Part shown: positions 1 to 8,102 of the stretch, in pieces | How the letters are laid out: each line of letters starts with the position of its first letter | Position numbering within the stretch: the first letter of the stretch is position 1 | NCBI GenBank assembly: GCA_005882315.1 | Contig: VBAR01000001.1 | Span: 1,685,736-1,749,735 of the forward strand | Direction of reading: 5' to 3' | From: Bacteroidota bacterium | GTDB lineage: Bacteria; Bacteroidota; Bacteroidia; Chitinophagales; Chitinophagaceae | DNA: 64,000 nt | Notes under the pieces: generated by a model | Database searches by the model: none | Seen by the model: the letters and a program-made list of their open reading frames with translations, nothing else | Told to the model about the DNA's origin: nothing | Program-made: the position numbers and the translations under genes

Positions 1-152
1 AAATATTCATTCTCTACGGCTTTCAGCGCTGCGGCGCCATCAAATGAAGAAGTAACCTCATAGCCTTCAAGCTCTAAATTTAGCTTCAGCGCTTCATGCA
101 GATTTTCTTCATCTTCTACCAATAATATGGATGGTTTTTTTTCTTCAGTCAT
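1..152 (-). CDS. Response regulator, N-terminal part (cut by window edge)
   Basis: The reading frame starts at an ATG at 152 and runs off the left edge, leaving about 50 residues. It begins MTEEKKPSILLVEDEENL, the first strand and acidic pocket of a receiver domain, followed by helix 1 and GYEV, then FDGAAAL. The phospho-accepting Asp and the output domain lie outside the window. It is followed directly upstream by a sensor histidine kinase on the same strand, so the two form a two-component system. The family is clear; the output domain and the target genes cannot be judged. Confidence 0.9.
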   Translation of the reverse strand, partial: MTEEKKPSILLVEDEENLHEALKLNLELEGYEVTSSFDGAAALKAVENEY

Positions 153-157
153 AACGA

Positions 158-1153
158 TCACGTATGAAAAATGACAGCAAATTTACTTCCACAAGGTTTA
201 TTATCTGTCACCATAATGTCGGCATTATGATAACCGGCAATGGATTGGCAAAGATATAACCCCAGCCCGGTACCCTGTGTTTTACGGGTCGATTCATTCC
301 CTACCCGGTAAAACTTATTAAAAACCTTTTTCTTCTCCGGATCAGGTACCCCGGTGCCAAGATCACTTATTATTAAATGCAGGTTGTTGTTCTGTTTGAA
401 TAAATGGGCTTTTACCGGCGTTTCTTTCGCAGAATACTTGATTGCGTTTTCCACCAGGTTACTGATCAGCATTTGCAGCAGCAACGCATCACCTTTAAGT
501 TCTATATCAGGTGTTATTTCTTCAATAAAACTTCTTTCAGGAAAACGATTTCTAAAATCCTGCATACTGTCTTTCAGCAAATCGGAAAGATCCAGTTCTT
601 CCATTGATGAGGGGTAGCCGCCACCTTCCAGTTGTGATGATACGAGAATATTATTGGTCAATGAATTCAGCCGGTCTGTTTCATCCAGCGTCATCCGTAT
701 CAGTTTTTTTTGTTTCTCAGGATCCAGTTGGTATCTCTGAATTGTTTCAAGATTTAACCTTGCAACAGAGATCGGAGTTTTCAATTCGTGAGTAACAGCC
801 ATCATAAAATTCTGCTGCTGCTTCTGCATAATAAACTGCCTGCGAACGGAACGATAAATAAATACGGCGCCAACAACAATGAGTAATAGAAATGTAACCC
901 CTTCACTGATATATTTTCCGGTATTGCGCCTGCTATCAGAATCTATTTTCGCCAACGCATTATATTTTTCCCCGGCACTTAAGTTGGTTTGATCAGAAAG
1001 GTTTTTATATTTTAGATCAGTTAATTCGCTGTTTTGTGTTTGCAATGAAACGAACCACCATATCAGTGCAGCTAATATATAAGTAAGCAATATCCAGTAA
1101 ACAATTGTTGCCCGGCGTAATTGCAACCTGTTATCGGCAGGCATTTTACTCAT
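158..1153 (-). CDS. Two-transmembrane sensor histidine kinase
   Basis: This membrane kinase should autophosphorylate and pass phosphate to the response regulator that follows 5 bp downstream. Two membrane segments (about residues 16-36 and 84-102) flank a short periplasmic sensor region of about 47 residues. The H-box THELKTP has its phospho-accepting His near residue 122. The ATPase domain shows the N-box NLVENAIKYS, the G1 motif SDLGTGVPD, the F-box KFYRV and the G2 motif GTGLGL. The ATG at 1153 (MSKMPADN) is preferred over a longer non-ATG start at 1183, because that one would overlap gldH by 29 bases. The signal sensed is unknown. The downstream end touches the regulator, so they are probably cotranscribed. 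Confidence 0.92.
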   Translation of the reverse strand: MSKMPADNRLQLRRATIVYWILLTYILAALIWWFVSLQTQNSELTDLKYKNLSDQTNLSAGEKYNALAKIDSDSRRNTGKYISEGVTFLLLIVVGAVFIYRSVRRQFIMQKQQQNFMMAVTHELKTPISVARLNLETIQRYQLDPEKQKKLIRMTLDETDRLNSLTNNILVSSQLEGGGYPSSMEELDLSDLLKDSMQDFRNRFPERSFIEEITPDIELKGDALLLQMLISNLVENAIKYSAKETPVKAHLFKQNNNLHLIISDLGTGVPDPEKKKVFNKFYRVGNESTRKTQGTGLGLYLCQSIAGYHNADIMVTDNKPCGSKFAVIFHT

Positions 1154-1154
1154 A

Positions 1155-1637
1155 TTATTTTTTTTCGATCCGGATGCCAACATTCATTACATGCTCCAGT
1201 GGTTGTTCCCGCATTATTTGCTCCAGGGTAAAAGTGTAAGTACCTGGTTTTGGAAAAAAAGTTCCTGCTTCTGGACTTAGTTTCATTCTTTGCTCATAAA
1301 TATCATCCATGCCGGTACCCAGCCAACCCTTTTCATTGGTGGCCAGTGTTACATCAAGCCGTTGTGTAATAGAACTATCTGTTCCTGCTTGTTTACTGCT
1401 GAGGTTGATGAAAATATTATTGTAGTTATATTTTTCTGTGTGGCGGATCACAAAAAATACGTTGTAGGGAATAGTATTGTCTTTTATTTCGAACTGGAAC
1501 TCCGGTTTAAAACTGCCAGCCCACTGATGCCCCGGTACAGCAACTGTTTTTTCATAAATATCAATTGTAGAGCAGGAAGAAATGAAATAGCATATAAATA
1601 AAACAAAAGGCAGTCTTTTTAGCTGAACATTGAACAT
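1155..1637 (-). CDS. gldH: Gliding motility lipoprotein GldH
   Basis: The protein has 160 residues. It has a lipoprotein signal peptide with lipobox FISSC (Cys at residue 22) and a body typical of GldH: a Tyr-rich N-terminus, HQWAGSFKPEFQFEI, then IPYNVFFVIRHTEKYNYNNIF. GldH is one of the lipoproteins of the Bacteroidota gliding apparatus associated with T9SS, anchored in the cell envelope. The gene stops one base before the kinase start, so kinase and regulator may share its transcript. The first codons (MFNVQL) fall in a stretch that reads like the short repeat words seen elsewhere in the window (TTGAATATT, TTGAACAT), so the N-terminus may have been built on a repeat. Presence of gldH does not by itself prove that the strain glides. 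Confidence 0.85.
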   Translation of the reverse strand: MFNVQLKRLPFVLFICYFISSCSTIDIYEKTVAVPGHQWAGSFKPEFQFEIKDNTIPYNVFFVIRHTEKYNYNNIFINLSSKQAGTDSSITQRLDVTLATNEKGWLGTGMDDIYEQRMKLSPEAGTFFPKPGTYTFTLEQIMREQPLEHVMNVGIRIEKK

Positions 1638-1661
1638 GGAGAGTTGAGTATTGAATATTTA

Positions 1662-1669
1662 CAAATGTA
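1662..1669 (-). promoter_or_regulatory. -7 promoter box for gldH
   Basis: TACATTTG on the minus strand matches the Bacteroidota TAnnTTTG element, ending about 25 bases upstream of the gldH ATG. No convincing -33 TTG was seen. Confidence 0.5.
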
Positions 1670-1680
1670 CAATGCAGGAT

Positions 1681-2556
1681 TTAAAGTGCATTCAACACCT
1701 GTTCTTTTGCTTTTTCTAGTTCATCCTTCATCATCACCACCAGCTTTTGAATGGTTGAATCATAGGCTTTCGAGCCGGTGGTATTTATTTCCCTTCCTAT
1801 TTCCTGCAGTATAAATGAAAGCTTTTTCCCTTTCGCTTCTTCAGGCTCATTCAGGATCTGCATAAAGTATTCGCAATGGTTTTTCAGCCGTATCTGCTCT
1901 TCGCTGATATCCATTTTTTCTATATAATAAATGAGTTCCTGTTCAAGGCGGTTGGGGTCATAGCTTTCTTTACCTACATTTTCTTCCAGCAGTTTTTTCA
2001 ATCCATCTTTTGTTTTTTGCTGGCGCAGCGGTGCCAGTTTTGCCACCTCCTCCTCGTAATTAACAATATTCTTAATACGGTTTACCAGGTCGGCTTCAAG
2101 TGATTTGCCTTCTTCGGCCCGGTGGCGTCCTAATTCCTTGATGGCATCATTTAATGCAGCTTCAAAAGTATCCCATTCTGCATCGGTAAGTGTTTCGCCG
2201 GTTGGTGTGATCACTTCGGGCATCTTTAAAAGGGAAGAAAGAATGGATGAAGTGTCTAATTTAAGTTCTGCTGAAAGCTCGGCCAACGGTTTAAAGTAAG
2301 CTTTTGCCAGTTCAGTGTTTATTGAAACCGGTTTCGCCTGTCCCGATTCTTTCAGGCTGATAGTGCAATCCACACTACCACGACTTAATTTCTCCGAAAG
2401 AATTTTTCGTATATCGAATTCATACGGTCTTAAAAATGCCGGTAGTTTTAAGTTTAGTTCGAATTGTTTTCCGTTAAGAGATTTAATATCTATCAGAAAA
2501 GTTTTATCAGTTACGACTCTCTCCACTCTTCCAAAACCGGTCATTGATTTGAGCAT
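1681..2556 (-). CDS. yicC: YicC family stress-induced endoribonuclease
   Basis: The protein has 291 residues, the usual YicC length. It starts with the family signature MLKSMTGFGR, has the N-terminal YicC-like domain (about 1-155) and ends with the DUF1732 domain containing RLEQELIYYIEKMDISEE and FILQEIGREINTTGSKA, the most conserved stretch of the family. Members are metal-dependent endoribonucleases, best studied in E. coli where YicC promotes turnover of a small RNA. A terminator-like hairpin and a candidate small RNA lie just upstream on the same strand, so expression could be affected by read-through. The gene is separated from gldH by 43 bases. Confidence 0.9.
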   Translation of the reverse strand: MLKSMTGFGRVERVVTDKTFLIDIKSLNGKQFELNLKLPAFLRPYEFDIRKILSEKLSRGSVDCTISLKESGQAKPVSINTELAKAYFKPLAELSAELKLDTSSILSSLLKMPEVITPTGETLTDAEWDTFEAALNDAIKELGRHRAEEGKSLEADLVNRIKNIVNYEEEVAKLAPLRQQKTKDGLKKLLEENVGKESYDPNRLEQELIYYIEKMDISEEQIRLKNHCEYFMQILNEPEEAKGKKLSFILQEIGREINTTGSKAYDSTIQKLVVMMKDELEKAKEQVLNAL

Positions 2557-2642
2557 GCAATAAAATTTGAATGAAGTAAAGGTATTGTAAAATGATTAAT
2601 CGAAGGATGAATCTGGAAAGGCTGATATGTTATACGATCTGT

Positions 2643-2673
2643 AAAAAAAGAAACTCCCCCGTTTCGGAGGAGT
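2643..2673 (-). terminator. Intrinsic terminator
   Basis: An 8-bp stem (ACTCCTCC/GGGGGAGT, one G-T pair, loop GAAAC) at 2653-2673 is followed on the minus strand by TTTCTTTTTTT. It points towards yicC but lies upstream of it, so it must end a transcript that starts to its right. Confidence 0.7.
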
Positions 2674-2719
2674 CTCTAATATATGGATGGGTTAGTAAGT
2701 ACGGGAAATAAATTTCCCG
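2643..2719 (-). ncRNA. Candidate small RNA of about 77 nt upstream of yicC
   Basis: Read on the minus strand, a promoter-like element (2723-2750) is followed by a first hairpin (CGGGAAAT/ATTTCCCG, 2702-2719), a single-stranded linker of about 28 nt, and a terminator hairpin with a T-rich tail (2643-2673). There is no open reading frame. This order of promoter, 5' hairpin, linker and intrinsic terminator is what a short independent transcript needs. The alternative is an attenuated leader for yicC, which starts 87 bases beyond the terminator. No known RNA family was recognised. Confidence 0.45.
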
Positions 2720-2722
2720 ACA

Positions 2723-2750
2723 CAATATTAGCAATAATATTTTCTAACAA
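2723..2750 (-). promoter_or_regulatory. Promoter of the candidate small RNA
   Basis: On the minus strand, TTG (2750-2748) is followed after 17 bases by TAATATTG (2730-2723), one base off the TAnnTTTG consensus. The predicted start falls at the base of the first hairpin. Confidence 0.4.
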
Positions 2751-2879
2751 AAAAATTATTTCAAACTATTTTATTCACATTTTCAGTTGTGTTGTGGATA
2801 ATGATGAATGATTACATGAATTATAAACTTATTCAATCAATTAAATAGATTTTATTCTTCATTAACGTGTTCATTTATT

Positions 2880-2897
2880 TTTTCAAACGTTTGAAAA
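2880..2897. repeat. Perfect 18-bp palindrome
   Basis: TTTTCAAACGTTTGAAAA is a perfect palindrome with no loop, the shape of a dimeric repressor operator. It lies about 180 bases upstream of the lpxD promoter and does not overlap a recognised promoter. No tract of T follows, so it is not a terminator. Confidence 0.5.
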
Positions 2898-2910
2898 GTA
2901 TTCAAGCTAT

Positions 2911-2928
2911 TCTCTGTCACAACAGAGA
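2911..2928. repeat. Inverted repeat TCTCTGT/ACAGAGA
   Basis: A 7-bp stem with a 4-base loop lies 13 bases after the 18-bp palindrome. It could be an operator or part of an untranslated RNA; nothing in the sequence decides between these. Confidence 0.35.
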
Positions 2929-3075
2929 TGTTATTGTTCAAAATGTTATTTTCCCAATGAAAATCATTGAAAAAATGTTTTTTTAAAACAAAGTAAGTGA
3001 GCATGCAAACGAAGAAGTACGAGTCCTGTTTAACACCGACTTATGATTTTTCTGTATTTGAGCATTGCAGCTTGT

Positions 3076-3083
3076 TACCTTTG
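3076..3083 (+). promoter_or_regulatory. -7 promoter box for lpxD
   Basis: TACCTTTG matches TAnnTTTG exactly, ends 16 bases before the chosen lpxD ATG, and has a TTG at 3058-3060 (spacing 15). It lies inside the longer open frame starting at 3043, which supports the ATG at 3100 as the real start. Confidence 0.55.
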
Positions 3084-3099
3084 CTTCAAATCAAGTATT

Positions 3100-4044
3100 A
3101 TGGAATTTAAACAACCAGTACCGGTAAGTTTTATTGCAGAATTGATCGGCGCAGAACTTGTTGGCAACAAAAATGGAACAGCAACAGGCATTAATGAGTT
3201 GCATAAAGTACAAAAAGGTGACCTGGCATTTGTTGATCATCCAAAGTATTACGACAAATGCATCAACTCGGCTGCAAGCTTTATCATAATCAATAAAAGA
3301 ACCGATTGCCCGGATGGAAAAGCATTACTGGTAGTAGATGAACCTTTTGAAGCATACCTGAAGATCGTTAATCATTATCATCCTTTTATTCCTTCATCAA
3401 AATCCATCAGCGATTCAGCATCAATAGGTGAAGGAACAGTGATCATGCCTAATTCTTTTATAGGTAATAATGTATCTATCGGTAAGAATTGCATTATTCA
3501 TCCTAATGTATCCATCATGGATGATTGTGTTATTGGAAATGATGTCGTCATCCAGGCCTCATCGGTGATCGGAAGCGATGCATTTTACTATAATAAGAAG
3601 ACCAACCGTTCTATTCATTATAAAAAAATGATCAGTTGCGGTCGTGTAGTGATAGAAGATGGAGTAGAGATCGGCGCAGGCTGTACGATTGATCGTGGTG
3701 TAAGCAGCGACACGGTAATTGGCGCAGGTACCAAGATGGACAATATGGTTCATATTGGTCATGATTCAGAAATCGGAAAGAACTGCTTATTTGCGGCACA
3801 GGTAGGTATTGCGGGTGCAGTGAAAATTGAAGATAATGTGATACTATGGGGACAAGTAGGTGTAAGTAAAACATTGACGATTGGAAAAGATGCAATAGTA
3901 TATGCTCAAAGCGGTGTGAAAGACAGCATTGATGGCGGTAAGGTTTATTTTGGCTCGCCGGTAGAAGAGGCAAGGGAAAAAATGAAAGAATTAGTTTGGA
4001 TAAAACGTATTCCCCAGTTATGGGAAAAGATGATGGGAAAATAA
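3100..4044 (+). CDS. lpxD: UDP-3-O-acylglucosamine N-acyltransferase (LpxD)
   Basis: LpxD adds the N-linked hydroxyacyl chain in lipid A synthesis. From the ATG at 3100 the protein has 314 residues. The first 90 residues fit the uridine-binding domain. From about residue 100 on it is a left-handed beta-helix made of hexapeptide repeats (IGNNVSIGKN, VIGNDVVIQA, IGAGTKMDN). The family's catalytic His context appears as MVHIGHDSEIG, and the end KIPQLWEK-like helix (RIPQLWEKM) matches the C-terminal alpha bundle. A 19-residue N-terminal extension is possible from 3043 but would include the promoter box. The gene ends one base before a convergent gene, with no terminator visible. Chitinophagaceae often carry more than one LpxD-like gene, so this may be a paralogue. 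Confidence 0.85.
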   Translation: MEFKQPVPVSFIAELIGAELVGNKNGTATGINELHKVQKGDLAFVDHPKYYDKCINSAASFIIINKRTDCPDGKALLVVDEPFEAYLKIVNHYHPFIPSSKSISDSASIGEGTVIMPNSFIGNNVSIGKNCIIHPNVSIMDDCVIGNDVVIQASSVIGSDAFYYNKKTNRSIHYKKMISCGRVVIEDGVEIGAGCTIDRGVSSDTVIGAGTKMDNMVHIGHDSEIGKNCLFAAQVGIAGAVKIEDNVILWGQVGVSKTLTIGKDAIVYAQSGVKDSIDGGKVYFGSPVEEAREKMKELVWIKRIPQLWEKMMGK

Positions 4045-4045
4045 A

Positions 4046-5113
4046 TTAATCCGGTTCGTAATCATAGGGCAAAAGATCCGCTAAATTTTTCCAGCTCCAG
4101 TAGCCCTGGTTGATCCAGTCTTTCTGTTCATAATAATATCCGTTTGGCTGAATAGTAATTACATCATTTAGATCAACATAAGAGATCAATGTGCTTACTA
4201 TCTTAGGGAGTTTGAATTTTTTTAAATATTCAGCCTCCGGTTTTTTCTTTGTATAAATAACGGTTAGTTTCCGCGGATACCAGATATCAACCTCTCTCGT
4301 ACTATCCGTATAACCATAGAAAGTACTATCATAAGGATCAGTGATGCGGTTGAACTTTTTATCATCTGTTTCATCAAGCATTTCAATCAACCATCCATCT
4401 TGAGTGAGGGTACTGTCATAATAGGAACGGACAAATTGCAGGATAGAACCCGAATAAGCTTTCTTGCGGTTGGCCACCCATTTTCTTTTTAGAGAATCAG
4501 TTCCATCCATTTCACCAAAAAAACAAAAGCCACGGTAAGTTGAAATATTGGTCTTGTTATAAAAAACAAAACTGTCAAGCTGGTAAGTCAGATTATAACC
4601 AAGCGATTCGTTTTTAATTACCAGGGGAGCAGTGGCCAGCACTCTTATCTTATCACTTTTTTTCAGGTAATAAAATTTCAGTACTTCAGGATTCTCCAGT
4701 TTGCAATTAGCGGCATTGGGCGTAGTGCCGATAAAATTTTCTGTAAAAAAACTTCCATATTTCGCCCAGCCATCTTTTACCTCATTGCTGGTTTGTATCA
4801 CCACTTCCATCAGTTCTTTTTCGTTGCGGGCAAGTGCAATTTCCAATTTGCCTTCATCACCACTTATACGTTTTGTTATTGTTTGATAACCAGAGAAAGA
4901 AATGATCAGGTCATAACCGCCGCTTTTTAATGCAAGTGAAAACTCACCTTCCTTATTGGTAGTTGTGCCCAGCGTAGTATTCTGACAAAATACAGAAGCA
5001 CCTCTCAAAGGCTCTTTAGATGTTGAGTCAATTACCTTTCCGGTAATTGTGTATTGAGAAAAAGCAGGACTTGAGATCAGTAAAATAATGAAGGCAATAA
5101 ATATGGTTTTCAT
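4046..5113 (-). CDS. Exported protein with carboxypeptidase-regulatory-like domain
   Basis: The 355-residue product starts MKTIFIAFIILLISSPAFSQ, a clear signal peptide. Residues about 22-100 form a CarboxypepD_reg-like fold: ITGKVIDSTSKEPLRGASVF, then GTTTNKEGEFSLAL and LIISFSGYQT. This domain is common on Bacteroidota outer membrane proteins. The remaining 250 residues have many aromatic residues (YYYEQKDW, GYWSWKNLADLLPYDYEPD) and no recognised motif, and there is no beta-barrel or T9SS tail. The ATG at 5113 is preferred to a TTG three codons earlier. It may sit in the periplasm or outer membrane. The function is not known. Confidence 0.75.
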   Translation of the reverse strand: MKTIFIAFIILLISSPAFSQYTITGKVIDSTSKEPLRGASVFCQNTTLGTTTNKEGEFSLALKSGGYDLIISFSGYQTITKRISGDEGKLEIALARNEKELMEVVIQTSNEVKDGWAKYGSFFTENFIGTTPNAANCKLENPEVLKFYYLKKSDKIRVLATAPLVIKNESLGYNLTYQLDSFVFYNKTNISTYRGFCFFGEMDGTDSLKRKWVANRKKAYSGSILQFVRSYYDSTLTQDGWLIEMLDETDDKKFNRITDPYDSTFYGYTDSTREVDIWYPRKLTVIYTKKKPEAEYLKKFKLPKIVSTLISYVDLNDVITIQPNGYYYEQKDWINQGYWSWKNLADLLPYDYEPD

Positions 5114-5131
5114 GAAAGGCAAATTAGGGTA

Positions 5132-6124
5132 TTAGTGTTTTGCATTTATTGTGCCAAGGTAAAGTTTGCTTGCTTTTTCGATAGTTTCCTTAAGGGGGGT
5201 AAAGGAAAATCCCGGTAAAGCTTTGAGGATTTTAGCATTTTCGAAATAAGTTTTGCTAATGGCAACACGTACACTTTCTTTCGTCAGCAGTGGTTTGCCG
5301 TCGGTGAAAAAGCATTTTACAGTTTCCAGCCGGCGGGCAATATTCATTAAAAACGGGCTGGCTATTTTAGTTGGTTTCTTTTTTCCCAATGCATCCGCAA
5401 TAATGGATTGCAGTTTTTCAAAATGCCAGTTATCGCTATTTACAACATAGCGTTGTTCGGTTATATCATTTTCCATAAACAGGATAACAACTCTTGCTAC
5501 ATCTTCTACATCTACAAAACCATTAATACCTGGTGTCGACCAACTGAATTCTTCATATACTTTTTTAAAAATCGCTGAGCTGCTGTTATTCCAGTCGCCA
5601 AAACCCAGTATTGTACTTGGATTTAAAATAACTCCTGATAAACCTTCACTGAAACCCCTCCATACTTCCAGTTCGGCCTTGTTCTTACTACGGCCATAAT
5701 GTGTATTCACTTTACTTTCTTCCCATTTCTTTTCTTCATCTACATGCCCGCCACCAGCTGTTCTTCCCAATGCCGCTACTGAACTGATATGGATCAAACG
5801 TCGAACATTTTTTTCTAATGCAATATTCACCACGTTAGCAGTACCATCCACATTTACATGGTACATATTCTTTCTATCTTTTTTTATAAAGGAAACAACT
5901 GCAGCAGAATGAATAACTGTATCCACTCCTTCCATCGCATCTTCCAAAGAGTTTATATCAATCACATCGCCATCTACCCACTGTACCTTATCAAATATAT
6001 CTTTTGAAATATAGGAGGGTAGTTTAGGGCTGCGTCGGATAGCTCTTACTACATAACCTTTTTCTATAAGGGCTTTAATGATATATGCTCCTAAAAAACC
6101 TGTGCCGCCTGTTACAAGAACCAT
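5132..6124 (-). CDS. NAD(P)-dependent epimerase/dehydratase family protein (extended SDR)
   Basis: A 330-residue extended short-chain dehydrogenase/reductase. The Rossmann motif VTGGTGFLGAYI is at the N-terminus, with the NAD(P)-side Arg-rich turn RAIRRSP, DGDVIDINSLE, and the catalytic pair YGRSK. It resembles dihydroflavonol-4-reductase-like and 3-beta-hydroxysteroid dehydrogenase-like enzymes that act on small carbonyl substrates; the substrate cannot be told. It lies 15 bases downstream of a 3-hydroxyacyl-CoA dehydrogenase on the same strand, so the two are probably cotranscribed. Confidence 0.82.
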   Translation of the reverse strand: MVLVTGGTGFLGAYIIKALIEKGYVVRAIRRSPKLPSYISKDIFDKVQWVDGDVIDINSLEDAMEGVDTVIHSAAVVSFIKKDRKNMYHVNVDGTANVVNIALEKNVRRLIHISSVAALGRTAGGGHVDEEKKWEESKVNTHYGRSKNKAELEVWRGFSEGLSGVILNPSTILGFGDWNNSSSAIFKKVYEEFSWSTPGINGFVDVEDVARVVILFMENDITEQRYVVNSDNWHFEKLQSIIADALGKKKPTKIASPFLMNIARRLETVKCFFTDGKPLLTKESVRVAISKTYFENAKILKALPGFSFTPLKETIEKASKLYLGTINAKH

Positions 6125-6139
6125 TGATTGATTGAATAT

Positions 6140-6985
6140 TTAATATTGATAATAGCCCTCTCCGGATTTTTTACCCAACTTACCGCTGTCAACTTTTTCT
6201 TTTTGTATAAAAGAAGGTTTAAGCCTATCGGGATTTCCTAATTGCTGATGAACAGAACAGCTTACCGCATAATTAATATCATTACCGATCAGGTCCATCA
6301 GTTTAAAGGGTCCCATTTTAAAACCTGTTGCTTCCATCAGCCTGTCTGTTTGTTCGAAAGATGAAATTTTCTCTTCTGCAAGACGCAATGCTTCTGTATA
6401 ATAAGGCCTGGCTACCCGGTTTACAATAAATCCTGGTGCATCTTTACAAAGCACCGGCGTTTTGCCCATTGTCTTCGCTAATTCAATAATTGTATCGGTA
6501 GTTTGTTGATTGGTAAATTCTGTGTTCACCACTTCCACCAGTTTCATAATTGTAGCGGGGTTAAAAAAATGCATGCCGATCACTCTTGCAGGGTTAATAA
6601 CACCTTCAGCAATTTTAGTAACAGATAAAGAAGAAGTATTAGTGGCGAATATGGATTCACCATGGTTCATTTCAGCCAACTGGTTGAACAAGCCGATCTT
6701 TATTTCAATCTTTTCAACGATCGCTTCAATAAATACATCAGCTAGCAGACCCTGCACATCATTGCTATACTGAATATGCTGTAGTGCTTTATTTTTTATT
6801 TCTTCGTTTATCTTCCCTTTATCTACCAGCATATGGAAGCTTTTTTCAATACCAGCCTTTGCTTTTTCCAGCACTGCTTCGTTGGGTTCATATAATATGG
6901 TATATACGCCTGACTGAATAGCAGCCTGCGCAATACCGCTGCCCATCGTTCCTGCCCCGCAAACACAAAGTGTATTAATGCTCAT
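6140..6985 (-). CDS. 3-hydroxyacyl-CoA (3-hydroxybutyryl-CoA) dehydrogenase
   Basis: A 281-residue soluble dehydrogenase of fatty acid or butanoate metabolism that interconverts 3-hydroxyacyl-CoA and 3-ketoacyl-CoA with NAD. The dinucleotide-binding motif is GAGTMGSGIAQ; NTSSLSVT and GMHFFNPATIMKLVEVV carry the catalytic His region, and APGFIVNRV plus the C-terminal helical domain (GNDINYAV) complete the single-domain form. Its length matches stand-alone HbdA/PaaH proteins and not multifunctional FadB. A weak -7-like element lies about 20 bases upstream. No thiolase or enoyl-CoA hydratase is next to it. Confidence 0.88.
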   Translation of the reverse strand: MSINTLCVCGAGTMGSGIAQAAIQSGVYTILYEPNEAVLEKAKAGIEKSFHMLVDKGKINEEIKNKALQHIQYSNDVQGLLADVFIEAIVEKIEIKIGLFNQLAEMNHGESIFATNTSSLSVTKIAEGVINPARVIGMHFFNPATIMKLVEVVNTEFTNQQTTDTIIELAKTMGKTPVLCKDAPGFIVNRVARPYYTEALRLAEEKISSFEQTDRLMEATGFKMGPFKLMDLIGNDINYAVSCSVHQQLGNPDRLKPSFIQKEKVDSGKLGKKSGEGYYQY

Positions 6986-7112
6986 ACTTCAATTACTAAA
7001 AGGATAAAGATAGAATATACTCCTGAATGGTATTCATTATGGCAGTTTTGAAACCGGGATAAAGTTTATCTTAGGGGAATAGAACTCATCTTTCACCACT
7101 AATTAATTGTTT

Positions 7113-7760
7113 ATGGAGACAAATGTTTCAACCACCCCTGTGCCTTCACCGTCACCCGGAATATTAAGTACAAAAATTCCTTCAACAGTTGTTTTTGCTA
7201 TTGGCATTTTATTGTTCTTAATGCCGTTTGCAGAATTGAAATGCAATCAGTCGGACACTAAAACTGATATGGGTGGTTTTAGTCTGAACCTTGGTGCGCA
7301 GACAACAATATCCAATACAGGTGTAGGCCTTGCTTTTGGCAGTGAATGGAAAATAGCTGTGAACGGATTAGGCGGAATGCTGAGTGGTAATGATAGTAAT
7401 ATGAATAAGGAACAACCGAAACAGGACCCAAATTATTATGCTATTGCAGCATTGGCTTTGGGTGTTATAGGGTTGGTATTTTGTTTTGTAAAAATGAATG
7501 GCGCATCCTGGATTGGAATGCTTGCAGGTGTGCTATCTGCAGTGGCATTGATTGGTTTAAGATTCGATCTTGATAAAAAAGTAAAAGAGCCCTCGCAGGT
7601 AGTAGAGGAGAATGATCATACTTCTAACTGGCTGAGTGGTGGGGTGGATGCTGTGAAGTTTGAATTAAGCTATACATCTTGGTATTATATTGCGGTTCTT
7701 GCAATGCTTGCAGCAGCAGTACTTTGTTATTTACGAATTAAAAACAGCAAGGTTGTCTGA
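7113..7760 (+). CDS. Hypothetical four-helix membrane protein
   Basis: The 215-residue product is not assigned to a family. Four hydrophobic segments are visible: TVVFAIGILLFLMPFAEL, YYAIAALALGVIGLVFCFV, WIGMLAGVLSAVALIGLRF and SWYYIAVLAMLAAAVLCYL. A Gly/Asn-rich loop between the first and second would face the periplasm or cytoplasm, and the N-terminal 20 residues are Pro/Ser/Thr-rich. The ATG at 7113 is chosen over a TTG two codons earlier. The 3' end overlaps the convergent small zinc-ribbon gene by 30 bases. Confidence 0.7.
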   Translation: METNVSTTPVPSPSPGILSTKIPSTVVFAIGILLFLMPFAELKCNQSDTKTDMGGFSLNLGAQTTISNTGVGLAFGSEWKIAVNGLGGMLSGNDSNMNKEQPKQDPNYYAIAALALGVIGLVFCFVKMNGASWIGMLAGVLSAVALIGLRFDLDKKVKEPSQVVEENDHTSNWLSGGVDAVKFELSYTSWYYIAVLAMLAAAVLCYLRIKNSKVV

Positions 7761-7931
7761 TTGTGATACAGGATCATTAGTTTCTTCTTCTTTCAGCAAA
7801 TTATTGGTATTGCAGTTATCTCCATCACAGCAGGGAAGTGCATTGGTATGGCAAACTGGACATTGATAATGTCCATGCACATGTACCAGTTCAATTTTAT
7901 TTCCGCAGAAAAGACAGATTTGTTGCTGCAT
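7731..7931 (-). CDS. Small zinc-ribbon-like protein
   Basis: The 66-residue product starts MQQQICLFCGNKIELV and has two CxxC pairs (CLFC, CPVC) separated by 20 residues rich in His and Tyr (HVHGHYQC), then PCCDGDNC. This spacing fits a treble-clef or zinc-ribbon fold. The C-terminal third is acidic and probably unstructured. It overlaps the end of the convergent membrane protein gene by 30 bases. Small proteins of this type occur in many Chitinophagaceae, but no function was recognised. Confidence 0.7.
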   Translation of the reverse strand: MQQQICLFCGNKIELVHVHGHYQCPVCHTNALPCCDGDNCNTNNLLKEEETNDPVSQSDNLAVFNS

Positions 7932-7945
7932 GATTTAATTTTTAC

Positions 7946-8003
7946 CGCAAAGACGCTAAGAATAAAGAAACAAGTTCGCAAAGTTGTCTTTGCGTGAAGC
8001 CTT
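7946..8003. repeat. CGCAAAG-type intergenic hairpin repeat
   Basis: CGCAAAGAC (7946-7954) and GTCTTTGCG (7986-7994) form a perfect 9-bp inverted repeat. The right arm continues as CTTTGCGTGAAGCCTT (7988-8003), a 16-base string found again at 12030-12045. It lies between minus-strand genes and may act as a terminator or as a dispersed palindromic element. Confidence 0.65.
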
Positions 8004-8102
8004 TTGATGAATAGAGTTACAACAGTACAAGAGTGCGACGCAACTAAAGATCAATAGTAGTAATGCAGTCTGGTTCATAACCAGCAACAAACAACCAGCA
8101 AC

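Larger units (their letters stand above)
2557..3099. other. Non-coding gap between yicC and lpxD
   Basis: No credible protein gene was found. The left part holds a minus-strand hairpin-terminator-promoter array interpreted as a small RNA (2643-2750). The middle is very AT-rich. Around 2880-2930 there are two perfect inverted repeats. The right end has the lpxD promoter. The gap is long compared with others in this window. Confidence 0.6.

Noticed and set aside
8012-8066. Possible dispersed repeat (GAGTGCGACGCAACTAAAG region)
   Set aside because: It resembles a repeat that I recall from related genomes, but occurs only once here and cannot be supported from the window.
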